NCBI GenBank assembly: GCA_028343615.1
Contig: JAOLZA010000001.1
Coordinates: 51,166 to 115,165 of the forward strand
Source: Verrucomicrobiota bacterium
GTDB lineage: Bacteria > Verrucomicrobiota > Verrucomicrobiia > Limisphaerales > UBA1100
DNA: 64,000 bases
Direction: 5' to 3'
Positions 16,219 to 24,816 of the stretch are shown here, piece by piece (the first letter of the stretch is position 1; each line of letters starts with the position of its first letter). The notes beneath the pieces are model-generated. The model did no database searches, had not been told where the DNA came from, and was given only the letters and a program-made list of their open reading frames with translations. The position numbers and the translations under genes are program-made.

Positions 16219-17370
16219 TCAAAATTCGTATATGAAATTGAGGTGAAAACCTTGATTATTGTGGCGGCCATTGATGGGGTCCTCCGTGTTATCCCAGCGG
16301 TATTCAAGGCGCGAGATGACGTTTTCCCAGATTTTGTAATTCAGAGTGAGAGTTAGCCCTTGGCCATCGGATTGCTCGGTGGCGCTTTCGCTGGAATATA
16401 GCTTTGCGCCTTCCTGATAAACCTCACCGCGGACGGAGAGCGTGAGCTCATCAGAAAGCGTGCGGCCCACGTACAGGCCGAACACCGAGTCATCATTGCC
16501 CGTACCCGGCAAGATGCGCGAATCGTGGGTGAGACTGAGATTCCATTTCTCAGAATTGGGTAACAAGCCCAACCCGAGCGAAAGATTTTGGATGGGGTCG
16601 CTCCCCGTGCGAGCGCGGCCATTTACGTAACCCAATGAAAATCGGGAGCCTCTCAAAGGGCCAAGCGCTTCGGGAAACTCCCACATAAAACCGGCGAGCA
16701 ACGTCTTGCGATCGGCGTTGGCAGGGGTACCGTTGATGCGAGGGTCATTGGTATTGGCCACGCCCAAGGCGATTTGGTAGCGGCTATCCCATTCATAAAG
16801 TGGATCCACCCCAGGGCGACCGGTGCCTGGGAAAAACGCCAGCAGCCCTGTGTGGACTGTCGGTTGAATGGTATACCCCCACGAGCGGGTGTAATGCGCA
16901 TTGGCATTGTGATCGGGCGACTCAAAACCAACGATGGAATTAAACGTGCCAATGCGCAGATCAAGGCTGGTCGTTTCGCCCGTGATGAGCGGATTAACCA
17001 AGGCAAAACGCAAATCCAAATAAGCCTGCCGAAGCTCAACGCCGTCACCAGTAGTTTCATTGGCAGCGGTGTTCAAGTCACTCGCATCTGGTCCGAGCCA
17101 AAGATCCACACGGTATCCTGAATCGAGCAACCAATTTTCCATCGGCCGGTGCAGCGAGAGTGCCACCACATCTAGCGAAAACGCATTTGCGCGGCTGGTG
17201 GATCCCGAAAGCCCATAAGCAAAATTCCCCGTGCCCGGCCCCCAACGATACCCCGTGCTTACATACCCCGAGAGCGTGGCAGAAGCCGCCAACGCCGGCG
17301 CGGACTCCGCCGCATCCTGCGCCCACCCGCTGGCCTTCAGAAAAAACAAAAACAAAAACGCACCACGCAT
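16219..17370 (-). CDS. Outer-membrane porin-like beta-barrel protein (paralogue 1)
   Basis: 383 aa from MRGAFLFLFFLKASGWA, a signal peptide with likely cleavage before QDAAES; the track start adds 6 residues. The rest is alternating short beta-type stretches ending in a terminal Phe (NFIYEF), as outer-membrane barrels do. It shares LAASxTLSGYVSTGY, ETTGDxVEL and the RLEYRxD near the end with the next gene, so the two are tandem paralogues. The probable role is passive solute uptake; substrate unknown. A terminator lies between the two paralogues. Confidence 0.75.
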   Translation of the reverse strand: MRGAFLFLFFLKASGWAQDAAESAPALAASATLSGYVSTGYRWGPGTGNFAYGLSGSTSRANAFSLDVVALSLHRPMENWLLDSGYRVDLWLGPDASDLNTAANETTGDGVELRQAYLDLRFALVNPLITGETTSLDLRIGTFNSIVGFESPDHNANAHYTRSWGYTIQPTVHTGLLAFFPGTGRPGVDPLYEWDSRYQIALGVANTNDPRINGTPANADRKTLLAGFMWEFPEALGPLRGSRFSLGYVNGRARTGSDPIQNLSLGLGLLPNSEKWNLSLTHDSRILPGTGNDDSVFGLYVGRTLSDELTLSVRGEVYQEGAKLYSSESATEQSDGQGLTLTLNYKIWENVISRLEYRWDNTEDPINGRHNNQGFHLNFIYEF

Positions 17371-17424
17371 ACAAACCTCCATACCCATTAAGCACCCGGC
17401 ACCCCATCACATCAAGGCATTAAA

Positions 17425-17452
17425 AAACCCCTTCGGTTTCCCGAAGGGGTTT
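17425..17452 (-). terminator. Intrinsic terminator downstream of porin paralogue 2
   Basis: AACCCCTTCGG and CCGAAGGGGTT form a perfect stem with a 4-nt loop, followed on the reverse strand by a run of T. It ends the 17473..18585 transcript before the second porin gene. Confidence 0.85.
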
Positions 17453-17472
17453 CAAAGGTTTCTAACGGTAAG

Positions 17473-18585
17473 TTAGAAGTGGTAGATCAAGTTCAGAGCG
17501 ACCACGCTGTTGGCGTCATCGACGGAACCGGTTGTGTCCTTCGTGTCGTTGCGATACTCGATACGAGAGGTTACATTCTCCCAGATCTTGCGGTTCACAC
17601 CGATCGTCAAGGACTGAAGGTTATCAGCATTATCAGCCCACGTACCTAGCAGGTTCGTGTCATTGATGTTGCCCACTTCGTAACGAACGTTGATGTTGGT
17701 ATCCGCATCAAGTGCGTAGCCCAAGTTCAAGCCAGTCACATTGGAGCTAGCAATGGCGTTGCCATAATCCACGTGAGTGTGGTTAACACTGATGGACAGG
17801 TTGGAGACCAACTCAGGCAGCGCAATGCTACCGTAATGGTACTCATCGTCATCACCACTTGCGCCAGAGGCGTTACCCGAAACGATACCATAGTACAATT
17901 CGGTGCCAGCCAACATGCCAGTACCCGAACCCAACGTGTAGGAAACCGAGCCGAGGTAAGTTTTGCCCGAACCGTTACCGGCACCAGCATCATTGAGCGC
18001 GCTTCCAGTGGTGTTAGCCAAGCCGACAGCGACGTTCAAACCGTCGGAAACGGTGTAAGAAGCCAACAGACCGGTGTGCTGTGTGGGTTCGATGGCGAAT
18101 CCGTAGGAATGCGTGTAGAACGTGTTACTGGAATAATTGTAGGTTTCATTGCCCACGACGGTACCAAACTGACCGATCTTCAGATCGACGCCGCTAATAC
18201 GCAGATCGATGTTGGCCTGCATGAGCTCAACGCTGTCACCAGTAGTTTCATTGGCAGCGGTGTTAATGCCGGCAGCGGCAGGGCCCATCCACAGCTCAAC
18301 GGTGTAACCGGTGTCCATGGCGCCGTCGCCCTGTGCGGACGAGAGCTTCAGGTCCACCACGTCCAAGCTGAACGCATTCCGGCCTTCGTCGGCGCGGTAG
18401 TAGCCCCCAGTGGTGCTTCCATTGTTGAATTTGTAGCCAGTGCTCACATAACCGCTTAGGGTTGTGGAAGCAGCCAGCGCTTCTGCGCCCGCGGCGGCAT
18501 CTTGCGCCTGAGCAACAGACGAGAGAGACACGACGCCAGCGGCAGCGAGTCCCATAGTCCATTTATTCATTTTCATATTTTTCAT
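17473..18585 (-). CDS. Outer-membrane porin-like beta-barrel protein (paralogue 2)
   Basis: 370 aa. Signal peptide MNKWTMGLAAAGVVSLSSVAQA with cleavage before QDAAAG; ATGs at residues 1, 4 and 6 all fit. CAGGAG sits 3 nt before the first ATG and 12 nt before the second, so the ATG at residue 4 may be the real start. The mature part is Gly/Asn/Thr/Ser-rich with beta-strand alternation and ends in LIYHF, a C-terminal aromatic as expected for Bam-dependent barrels. Its own strong terminator and upstream Shine-Dalgarno suggest high, independent expression, as for a major porin. Substrate unknown. Confidence 0.8.
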   Translation of the reverse strand: MKNMKMNKWTMGLAAAGVVSLSSVAQAQDAAAGAEALAASTTLSGYVSTGYKFNNGSTTGGYYRADEGRNAFSLDVVDLKLSSAQGDGAMDTGYTVELWMGPAAAGINTAANETTGDSVELMQANIDLRISGVDLKIGQFGTVVGNETYNYSSNTFYTHSYGFAIEPTQHTGLLASYTVSDGLNVAVGLANTTGSALNDAGAGNGSGKTYLGSVSYTLGSGTGMLAGTELYYGIVSGNASGASGDDDEYHYGSIALPELVSNLSISVNHTHVDYGNAIASSNVTGLNLGYALDADTNINVRYEVGNINDTNLLGTWADNADNLQSLTIGVNRKIWENVTSRIEYRNDTKDTTGSVDDANSVVALNLIYHF

Positions 18586-18807
18586 TTACTCCTGTAATAG
18601 GTTGTTAACTTTATACTGCAGTTTACTGATATGGGGAGAATGCCAAGGCACAAACCCCACGCCCAAAAAGGCGCGTTGGGGGGGGATATACGGGAATTCG
18701 CATACTCAATGCAAGAAAAATATCACAAAAAAGTTACGTGTCCGTACTTTATTTGAACGGATTACAGATGGGTTGATTTTATTCGGATAACCCTTATCCT
18801 CCCGCGC

Positions 18808-19830
18808 ATGCACAGGTTGCTTTTAATCGTTCCCGCCGTCTCTTTCCTCGCCCTTTTGACAGGGAAAACTCAGGACTCTCCCAAGCTCGCAGCGCCACCC
18901 GCTCAGGATGCTGCTGCAATGTCAGCCATTTTTCAGCCGCCACTCACCGCGCTGGACCGCCTCCCACGCAGTGCGGAGGACCAAGCCAAGGTGGACCTAG
19001 GGCGGCATTTGTACTATGAAAAACGCCTGTCCAGTAATAACAAAATTTCCTGTAATTCGTGCCATTTGCTCGATAAATACGGGGTGGATGGGGTGGATTT
19101 CTCGCTGGGCGTACCCGGCGAACCGGTGGGGCGCAATTCGCCGACCACATATAACGCGTTTTTCCATATCGCCCAGTTCTGGGATGGACGTGCCGCCACA
19201 GTTGAGGAACAGGCCAAAGGCCCAATTTTAGCTGGAAAAGAGATGGGAATGCCCAGTGCCGCCGCAGTGGTGGCCAAGCTGAAAGGTATCCCGGAATACC
19301 CGCCACTCTTTAAGAGGGCGTTTCCACGGGATGATGATGCGGTTAATTATATGAACGTCGGCACAGCGATTGGGGCTTTTGAGCGGAATCTGGTTACGCC
19401 TGGGCGCTTCGATGATTTCCTCGCTGGCAAAAACACGGCCCTTACAAAACGAGAGCAAAAAGGCCTGAAAACGTTTGTTACCATCGGTTGCGTGAGCTGC
19501 CACACGGGCCCGCTTGTGGGCGGGAATAGTTACCAAAAGCTTGGCCTTGTGAAGCCTTGGCCTAATCAAGCCGACCCCGGCCGCTCGGCGGTTGTGGGAG
19601 ATGATGCGTTAAAAATGTTTTTCAAAGTGCCGAGTTTGCGAAATATTGAGAAAACCGGCCCGTATTTCCATGATTCCAGTTCAAAAACCCTTGAAGACGC
19701 CGTTACAAAAATGGCCAAGCATCAGTTGGGCCGCCAATTGAGCGGTGAACAGCTTGGGGATATCGTGGCATTCCTCAAAAGCCTAACTGGCAAAACACCG
19801 GCGCAATACATCAAAAAACGCCAATTTTAG
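18808..19830 (+). CDS. Dihaem cytochrome c peroxidase (CCP/MauG family), periplasmic
   Basis: 340 aa. An N-terminal hydrophobic leader (1-19) directs export. Two c-type haem motifs are visible, CNSCH (82-86) and CVSCH (228-232), at the usual spacing for bacterial CCPs, with the FWDGRA and FFKVPSLRNI/TGPYFHDSS signatures. CCPs reduce hydrogen peroxide in the periplasm using electrons from cytochrome c. No regulator or mau-type neighbours are present. It is divergent from the porin gene. Confidence 0.9.
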   Translation: MHRLLLIVPAVSFLALLTGKTQDSPKLAAPPAQDAAAMSAIFQPPLTALDRLPRSAEDQAKVDLGRHLYYEKRLSSNNKISCNSCHLLDKYGVDGVDFSLGVPGEPVGRNSPTTYNAFFHIAQFWDGRAATVEEQAKGPILAGKEMGMPSAAAVVAKLKGIPEYPPLFKRAFPRDDDAVNYMNVGTAIGAFERNLVTPGRFDDFLAGKNTALTKREQKGLKTFVTIGCVSCHTGPLVGGNSYQKLGLVKPWPNQADPGRSAVVGDDALKMFFKVPSLRNIEKTGPYFHDSSSKTLEDAVTKMAKHQLGRQLSGEQLGDIVAFLKSLTGKTPAQYIKKRQF

Positions 19831-19965
19831 GCTAATTTGCCCTTATTTATGAGCGTATAAAAATTCACTTTGGCGAGTGAATAAAGCCCCCTCCATCACG
19901 TCTCAATATCAGACACGCCACTCAGGCAGTCGAACAGGAGGAAGACATTACAGACAGGTTGGGTA

Positions 19966-20002
19966 GCCCGTCGGCTCTGGCAACAGACCGGCGGGCTTTT
20001 TT
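19966..20002 (+). terminator. Intrinsic terminator upstream of the carbonic-anhydrase-like gene
   Basis: GCCCGTCGG pairs with CCGGCGGGC around a 13-nt loop and is followed by TTTTTT. It stands about 135 bp after the peroxidase stop, so it may end that transcript or a short independent RNA. Confidence 0.8.
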
Positions 20003-20041
20003 ATTACGGACATCACGCCAACGCCTTGGCATCCTCCGCCC

Positions 20042-20596
20042 ATGGGCGAACTCGACCCCCAACTCGAACGATTCCTCCGCCGCCAACCCACCATCGGCGA
20101 AAGTGTTTACCTTGCCAGCACGGCAGTCGTTGTAGGCGATGTCTCGCTAGGTCCACACTCCAGCGTATGGTATCATGCGGTGTTGCGTGGCGATATCAAC
20201 TTCATCAAGATTGGCCATCACACAAATATCCAGGACGGTGCCGTCGTCCATCTCGCCGACGATTATCCCTGCGAAATTGGCAACTGGACCACCATCGGCC
20301 ACAGCGCCGTCGTCCACGCGTGTCGCATTGGCGATGAATGCCTCATCGGAATGAACAGCACCGTGCTCGACGGCGCCGTCATTGGCTCTCAATCCATCAT
20401 TGGCGCAAATGCATTAGTCACCGGCGGCACCCAAATCCCCGAAGGTTCATTAGTCCTCGGGAGCCCCGCGAAGGTCATCCGTCCCCTCACGCCTGAAGAA
20501 AGAGCAGACCTTAAACCTTGGGCACAAAAATATGTCGACAACTCTGCTTACTGCTTGAAGCACAAACTGAATGTTGGAGTGCCTCTAGCCACTTGA
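20042..20596 (+). CDS. Gamma-carbonic-anhydrase-like hexapeptide-repeat protein
   Basis: 184 aa. Left-handed beta-helix repeats run from about 20 to 150, with GDVSLG, HTNIQDGAVVH, IGHSAVVHACRIG and LGSPAKVIRPLT, as in the YrdA/PaaY/CaiE-type gamma-CA family. The His residues in AVVHLADD and TIGHSAVVH are in position for a metal site, but activity cannot be judged. This gene is the left anchor of the accessory region: a decayed tRNA-Val follows 60 bp later, and a damaged copy of its last 35 or so codons is found near 33.5 kb. Confidence 0.88.
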   Translation: MGELDPQLERFLRRQPTIGESVYLASTAVVVGDVSLGPHSSVWYHAVLRGDINFIKIGHHTNIQDGAVVHLADDYPCEIGNWTTIGHSAVVHACRIGDECLIGMNSTVLDGAVIGSQSIIGANALVTGGTQIPEGSLVLGSPAKVIRPLTPEERADLKPWAQKYVDNSAYCLKHKLNVGVPLAT

Positions 20597-20655
20597 ATTT
20601 CCTCGATTGAGCTTATCACCCGCTCCTGAGTTTGGCACACAGAACGACCTCAATT

Positions 20656-20731
20656 ACGCGGTTAGCGGAGTTGTTAGAGCATCACCACGACACAAGGTGC
20701 CTCTAATTCACCATAACTACATCGCGCAGCA
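20656..20731 (+). pseudogene. Decayed full-length tRNA-Val copy
   Basis: 76 nt, exactly the length of the intact tRNA-Val at 51787 including CCA. ACGCGGTTAGC, GTTAGAGCATCACC, CGACAC and the end ATCGCGCAGCA match it position for position, while the D-arm, T-arm and acceptor pairing are broken. The 52 bp upstream also match the upstream region of the tRNA fragment at 40129. It is therefore a dead tRNA gene or an old attachment-site remnant. Confidence 0.75.
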
Positions 20732-20877
20732 CGTCCCCCTTCTTTGAGAATAAAAAACTTACTAATCCCAAAGATTAAAATATTGCTAAAATTCGTCCGT
20801 CTCTCCCTCGCCTCGGCAATCGCCAGGGCAAACAATCCGGCAACAAATAACTAACTAACTAGCCCCTCTGGGCATGG

Positions 20878-20913
20878 AACCCCTCGTCAGCCTTGCGCCG
20901 GCGAGGGGTTTTT
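20878..20913 (+). terminator. Intrinsic terminator upstream of the tubulin-type operon
   Basis: AACCCCTCG and CGAGGGGTT form a strong stem, with GTCAGCCTTGCGCCGG as loop and inner stem, followed by TTTTT. No protein gene precedes it within 280 bp, so it may end a read-through transcript or a small RNA. Confidence 0.75.
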
Positions 20914-21151
20914 GATGGCGACTTTTTATGTAGCGACCGTGTGAATCAGCATTATGCCCCGAACTAATCCGAGACATCATTCCACTTTCTGAAACAAGCT
21001 TCACCTGCAAGGCCATCCAATGGGCAGAAAAGGAAAAAATTTAAAGGAAAAATTACTTATGGACATTTTACACCAGATTGCTACATTTGTTACCACCCAT
21101 GCAGGATTCCGTGAATAAGTCATGCTTACATTCGTCTGTAAAAAATTAGCC

Positions 21152-23107
21152 ATGAACCGATATCTCCTCCCCAGTTCCCCTTTCAGAATCCTTTTTTGCA
21201 GCTTAATCTGCCTGGCTACAGTCCTCCTTCGCTCATCGGGGGAAGCAGCGGAAACGCACAGGATTATTTTGATTGATACCTCTTCAACCATGCGCTGGAA
21301 GCAGAATATAAATGCAATACCAAATAAAACTTTACGTGAAAGATCACGTATTGATGCCATTAAAAAACCGCTTAAGGCATACATTAAGACAAAGGCAAAA
21401 GCAGGCGACACTCTACGTATCTACACATTCGCTAAACCGGTTGAACTGCAACAGGAAGAAGAAAAAGGTATAATAGGAATAGCCAAAAATGTGTTTAAAA
21501 ACCAAAACACCCTTGTCCTCACATTTAGTAAAGCTAAATTAGAAGATGACCTTGAAGAGGCTGATGACTTTGTGGATAAGATGGACTTAATCGTCGGGAC
21601 TGGCCGCAGCCGCCCCACTCATCTATACGAGTCAATGGATAAAATCCTTGGTTTGGCAACGGGTTTAATAAAAGACGGCAAGAAGGTCTCAGTTTTGATC
21701 ATTAGCGATGGCGTGGATTCATCCGAAGGAAAGCCGTTTAAGGACATGGGTGCAGTGATGAAGAATCACAATGCGACAATTAAGAATTTATCAGGAAAGG
21801 TTTTCTGTAAAATAGTTAAGTTTAACTTATCTGATTCGGACAAGACTGCATTGGAAAAAGCTAAAATTGGAATTAAAGATGCTCGTAACCTAGAGGACGA
21901 GGAGGTGTTTGAACCAAAACCAGAACCGAAGATTGCTATTAAGGCGGCATTCGAGGTGCAACTAAACGAAAAGGCAGTTAAGGAAAGGGATGTGATCTGG
22001 GTGAACGAAAAGCCTTTAGTATTTACCCTTACAGACAAGACAATCGCGAAGAAAATGGATAAATTGCTAGAGGCGGACCAAAAAGACGAAAACCTTAATT
22101 ATGCATGGAGCTTCAACGAAAAGACAAAAAATAAACCAGATAAGAATCAGGGGCCCATTGATGTTCGACTCGGACCGGGTGATCACGAAATCAACCTCAC
22201 GGTAAATGAAATAACGAAAGGGGGGCTTGAGGATTCGGCTGAAACCCTGAATTTTACCATCAAAAAGGTGGCGGTTAACGCTGCCATAGTTAAAGCCAAT
22301 GCCGAGAAGCGCAGGGCAGTTCAGCAGGGGGAGGCGGTTGATTTCAAATTCGATTTCTTTGGCCCAGAAGGTGCGGAGATCGAGTGGCATTACGGAGATG
22401 GGGAAAAAGAGAAGGGAAAGAAAGGGGAGGGAAAGAAACATATTTATCAAGTGCCAAGCCCACCAGGAGCTCCCTACGAAGTGGTAGTTGAGATTACTTT
22501 GCCAAATGAAGAAGTAATAAAAAAACCGCTTGGAAGCGTTCAAGTGGCGATGCTAAATGCCCGCGCTGTGGCCAAACCCAATAATCCGTGGCCTGGAGAA
22601 GAGGTGACGTTCACTACGAGTGCAAAAAATGTGGATAGCGTGATCTGGAACGTTGATGGTGTCGAGATGGAGCCCAATGATTTGAATTTCGCTTTAACAC
22701 ACACCTTTGAAATGGAAGGCAAAGTGAGGGTGTTTGCGATGGTTAAGCAGAAGGGCATCGACAAACCGCTCTTGGCTGACGCAAACATCGTCGTTAAAGA
22801 CGTGCTCCCAAAAATAGTGGTGGACAATGCGAACCTCTTCGTTGGAGAGGAAACGAAATACACGGTTACACAAGCCAATAATGGCCAGCCTTTCCCGCCT
22901 GGCTTCAAGGTGGAAGTGGATCTGCCTGAGGGAGGCGAAGAAAAACCAGCTGAGATAATATTTTTTACCAAGGCAGCGAAGAAGCATGAGGTAAAGGCCA
23001 AGATTACTCCGAAAGGATCTAAAAAAACGTTCCTAAGCGAAGATGCTGCTATTTTAATAGTTAAAGACATCAAAATAAATATTGATGTTGAAAAAGCAAA
23101 GGAATAA
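21152..23107 (+). CDS. Secreted VWA-domain protein with PKD-like repeats (tubulin-operon gene 1)
   Basis: 651 aa from ATG 21152; ATG 21122 would add 10 residues. Signal peptide about 1-33 (FRILFCSLICLATVLL, cleavage near GEAAE). The VWA domain spans about 37-225: IDTSSTM (41-47) is a DxSxT MIDAS variant and IISDGVDSS is the late VWA motif. Beta-sandwich/PKD-like modules follow, the clearest with IEWHYGDG. The protein has no TM anchor at the end, so it is probably periplasmic. It is the first gene of five on one strand with short gaps. VWA partners are a known companion of non-canonical tubulin/FtsZ relatives. Codon use is AT-richer than in the flanks. Confidence 0.8.
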   Translation: MNRYLLPSSPFRILFCSLICLATVLLRSSGEAAETHRIILIDTSSTMRWKQNINAIPNKTLRERSRIDAIKKPLKAYIKTKAKAGDTLRIYTFAKPVELQQEEEKGIIGIAKNVFKNQNTLVLTFSKAKLEDDLEEADDFVDKMDLIVGTGRSRPTHLYESMDKILGLATGLIKDGKKVSVLIISDGVDSSEGKPFKDMGAVMKNHNATIKNLSGKVFCKIVKFNLSDSDKTALEKAKIGIKDARNLEDEEVFEPKPEPKIAIKAAFEVQLNEKAVKERDVIWVNEKPLVFTLTDKTIAKKMDKLLEADQKDENLNYAWSFNEKTKNKPDKNQGPIDVRLGPGDHEINLTVNEITKGGLEDSAETLNFTIKKVAVNAAIVKANAEKRRAVQQGEAVDFKFDFFGPEGAEIEWHYGDGEKEKGKKGEGKKHIYQVPSPPGAPYEVVVEITLPNEEVIKKPLGSVQVAMLNARAVAKPNNPWPGEEVTFTTSAKNVDSVIWNVDGVEMEPNDLNFALTHTFEMEGKVRVFAMVKQKGIDKPLLADANIVVKDVLPKIVVDNANLFVGEETKYTVTQANNGQPFPPGFKVEVDLPEGGEEKPAEIIFFTKAAKKHEVKAKITPKGSKKTFLSEDAAILIVKDIKINIDVEKAKE

Positions 23108-23166
23108 CTATCCCGCCCCAATGACCTACCTGCCTACAAGCACCCACTCAACTCCTGCTTCTCCGA

Positions 23167-24798
23167 ATGTTGCTTAGGATTAGTATAACATGCGGTCTTT
23201 TATCCCTGGCACTTGCTGGGGTCGGGCAGACGATTGAGCCAACAGTGACCGTTCGCATCGGGGAAAGCATCACGTTTGCCAACAAGAGTGAGGCACCTGA
23301 AGGAACAACATGGCTCTGGACTTTTGGTGATGGCGATACGAGTAAGGAAAAGGAACCAACCCATAAATACGCAAAAGAGGGCATATATAAAGTCAGACTT
23401 ACTGCAAAAGTGCCTAACCTAGATCCCGTTCAATCGCGCGAACTGTTGGTTGAGGTCAAGAAGGCAACAGCATTCACACCTCCTTCCGAAAAAATTTATA
23501 TTGGACAGGAATTTCAATTTAAGAACCCAAACCCACCAAGGCCTGGTGAAACGTATAAGTGGCTTTTTGGAGATGGGAACTCAAGTGGGGAGCATTCACC
23601 TACGCATTATTATAAAACTCATGGCTCTAAATCATATACTTGGACGTTGACTGTTGGCGGCATCGCTCAGGTTTTTTCGGGCACAATTGAAATTCACCCA
23701 ATCACTCCCAAAGTATCATCAGATTCAACCACGGTAAATAAAGGGGATGAATTCCAGTTTAAGAATGACACCGAAGGTCCCCCAAACATGGAGTGGGAAT
23801 GGGATTTTGGAGATGATAGCCCAAAGAGTAACGAGAAAGAGCCATATCATGTCTACGAGAAAGATGGGGGATTTGAGGTTACCCTAACGGTGAAGGCGCC
23901 AAATGTAGGCCCCTTATATTCCAAGCTAAAAGTCATTGTAAAACCCGTTTTTACTAAGCCCGCTATCGGCAGCATCACCATCGATCGCAGCGAAATGGGA
24001 GCTGATGGTAATTATACCGCCAAAATTATCGTGGAGGCTACAGGCACCTATGAAAAATTGCAGCTGAAGGTTGATGGAGACCCCATAAGCGGCATTTCAC
24101 CATCCGAACCGCAGTCATCAGGTGATGCCGAGAAAGGAACTAATACCTTTAAGCACACCTTTAAGATAACCGTGCCCACGCCACCGACCTCCGTCACACA
24201 AGAACCCGTTGCGGAGAAGCTGAAGGTCACGGCCACAATCTTCCCTGACGATCCTGCTGATGAGAAAAAAGCCACTGGTTATGCCAAGACAGAAACACTG
24301 AATCTCACGTTGATTCCAAAAAAACCATGGTGGTTATTGTACGTTTATATTTTGGCCGGATGTATTTTGCTCGCCATTATAATCACGCTTGTGGTTCTGG
24401 CGAAACGCCCCGTGATTCCGGGCACAATTACCTTGAATGGAGCAGATCATTATTTAACCAGTTCCCCATTGGGCCCCAAGAAGGGCAAACTCGAAATAGA
24501 CTTGGGTAATTTGGATTCTGATTACGATGGATTTGTGATGACTGTATCGGCGGAGAAACGGAGCAACAGCACGCAACTCAGAATTAATTCGGCGATTAAT
24601 TCTAAGAACGGAGCTGAAGGGGAAGTAGCTGCCAATAGCGAATACTTCGATTTCGGGCGAGGGTTTCCCTGTGTCGAAGTGATGACCATTGAGTGGCCCC
24701 ATGAAGAGCGGGGAAGATTAAGTTTGATCTACGATACACATCAATCTGATAGCTATGACTATGGAGATGATCAGGATGATGACACATATGAATATTAA
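23167..24798 (+). CDS. Membrane-anchored triple-PKD protein (tubulin-operon gene 2)
   Basis: 543 aa. Signal peptide MLLRISITCGLLSLALAGVG, then three PKD domains recognisable by WTFGDGDTS, WLFGDGNSS and WDFGDDSP, each followed by the HxYxxxG turn. A further beta-rich module lies about 265-385. One TM helix (WWLLYVYILAGCILLAIIITLVVLA, near 388-412) is followed by a cytoplasmic tail of about 130 residues ending in a very acidic DDQDDDTYEY. It could connect periplasmic protein contacts to the cytoplasmic tubulin-like protein encoded 18 bp downstream (inference). Specific function unknown. Confidence 0.75.
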   Translation: MLLRISITCGLLSLALAGVGQTIEPTVTVRIGESITFANKSEAPEGTTWLWTFGDGDTSKEKEPTHKYAKEGIYKVRLTAKVPNLDPVQSRELLVEVKKATAFTPPSEKIYIGQEFQFKNPNPPRPGETYKWLFGDGNSSGEHSPTHYYKTHGSKSYTWTLTVGGIAQVFSGTIEIHPITPKVSSDSTTVNKGDEFQFKNDTEGPPNMEWEWDFGDDSPKSNEKEPYHVYEKDGGFEVTLTVKAPNVGPLYSKLKVIVKPVFTKPAIGSITIDRSEMGADGNYTAKIIVEATGTYEKLQLKVDGDPISGISPSEPQSSGDAEKGTNTFKHTFKITVPTPPTSVTQEPVAEKLKVTATIFPDDPADEKKATGYAKTETLNLTLIPKKPWWLLYVYILAGCILLAIIITLVVLAKRPVIPGTITLNGADHYLTSSPLGPKKGKLEIDLGNLDSDYDGFVMTVSAEKRSNSTQLRINSAINSKNGAEGEVAANSEYFDFGRGFPCVEVMTIEWPHEERGRLSLIYDTHQSDSYDYGDDQDDDTYEY

Positions 24799-24816
24799 AG
24801 AGTAAAGAAATTAACT

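Larger units (their letters stand above)
20597..21151 (+). other. Gene-free stretch: decayed tRNA-Val, terminator and possible operon leader
   Basis: After the carbonic-anhydrase stop there is a leader-like sequence (20604-20655) matching the one at 40078-40128, then a decayed tRNA (20656-20731) and a terminator (20878-20913). Before the VWA gene an 11-nt spacer separates AAAGGA from ATG at 21059, opening a 19-codon frame (MDILHQIATF...) that stops 3 nt before ATG 21122. It is in frame with the VWA gene and could be a leader peptide. No clear promoter was found. Confidence 0.5.

Noticed and set aside
21001-21411. 136-aa reverse ORF at the start of the VWA gene
   Set aside because: Overlaps the signal peptide and VWA start; looks like reverse reading of hydrophobic codons.
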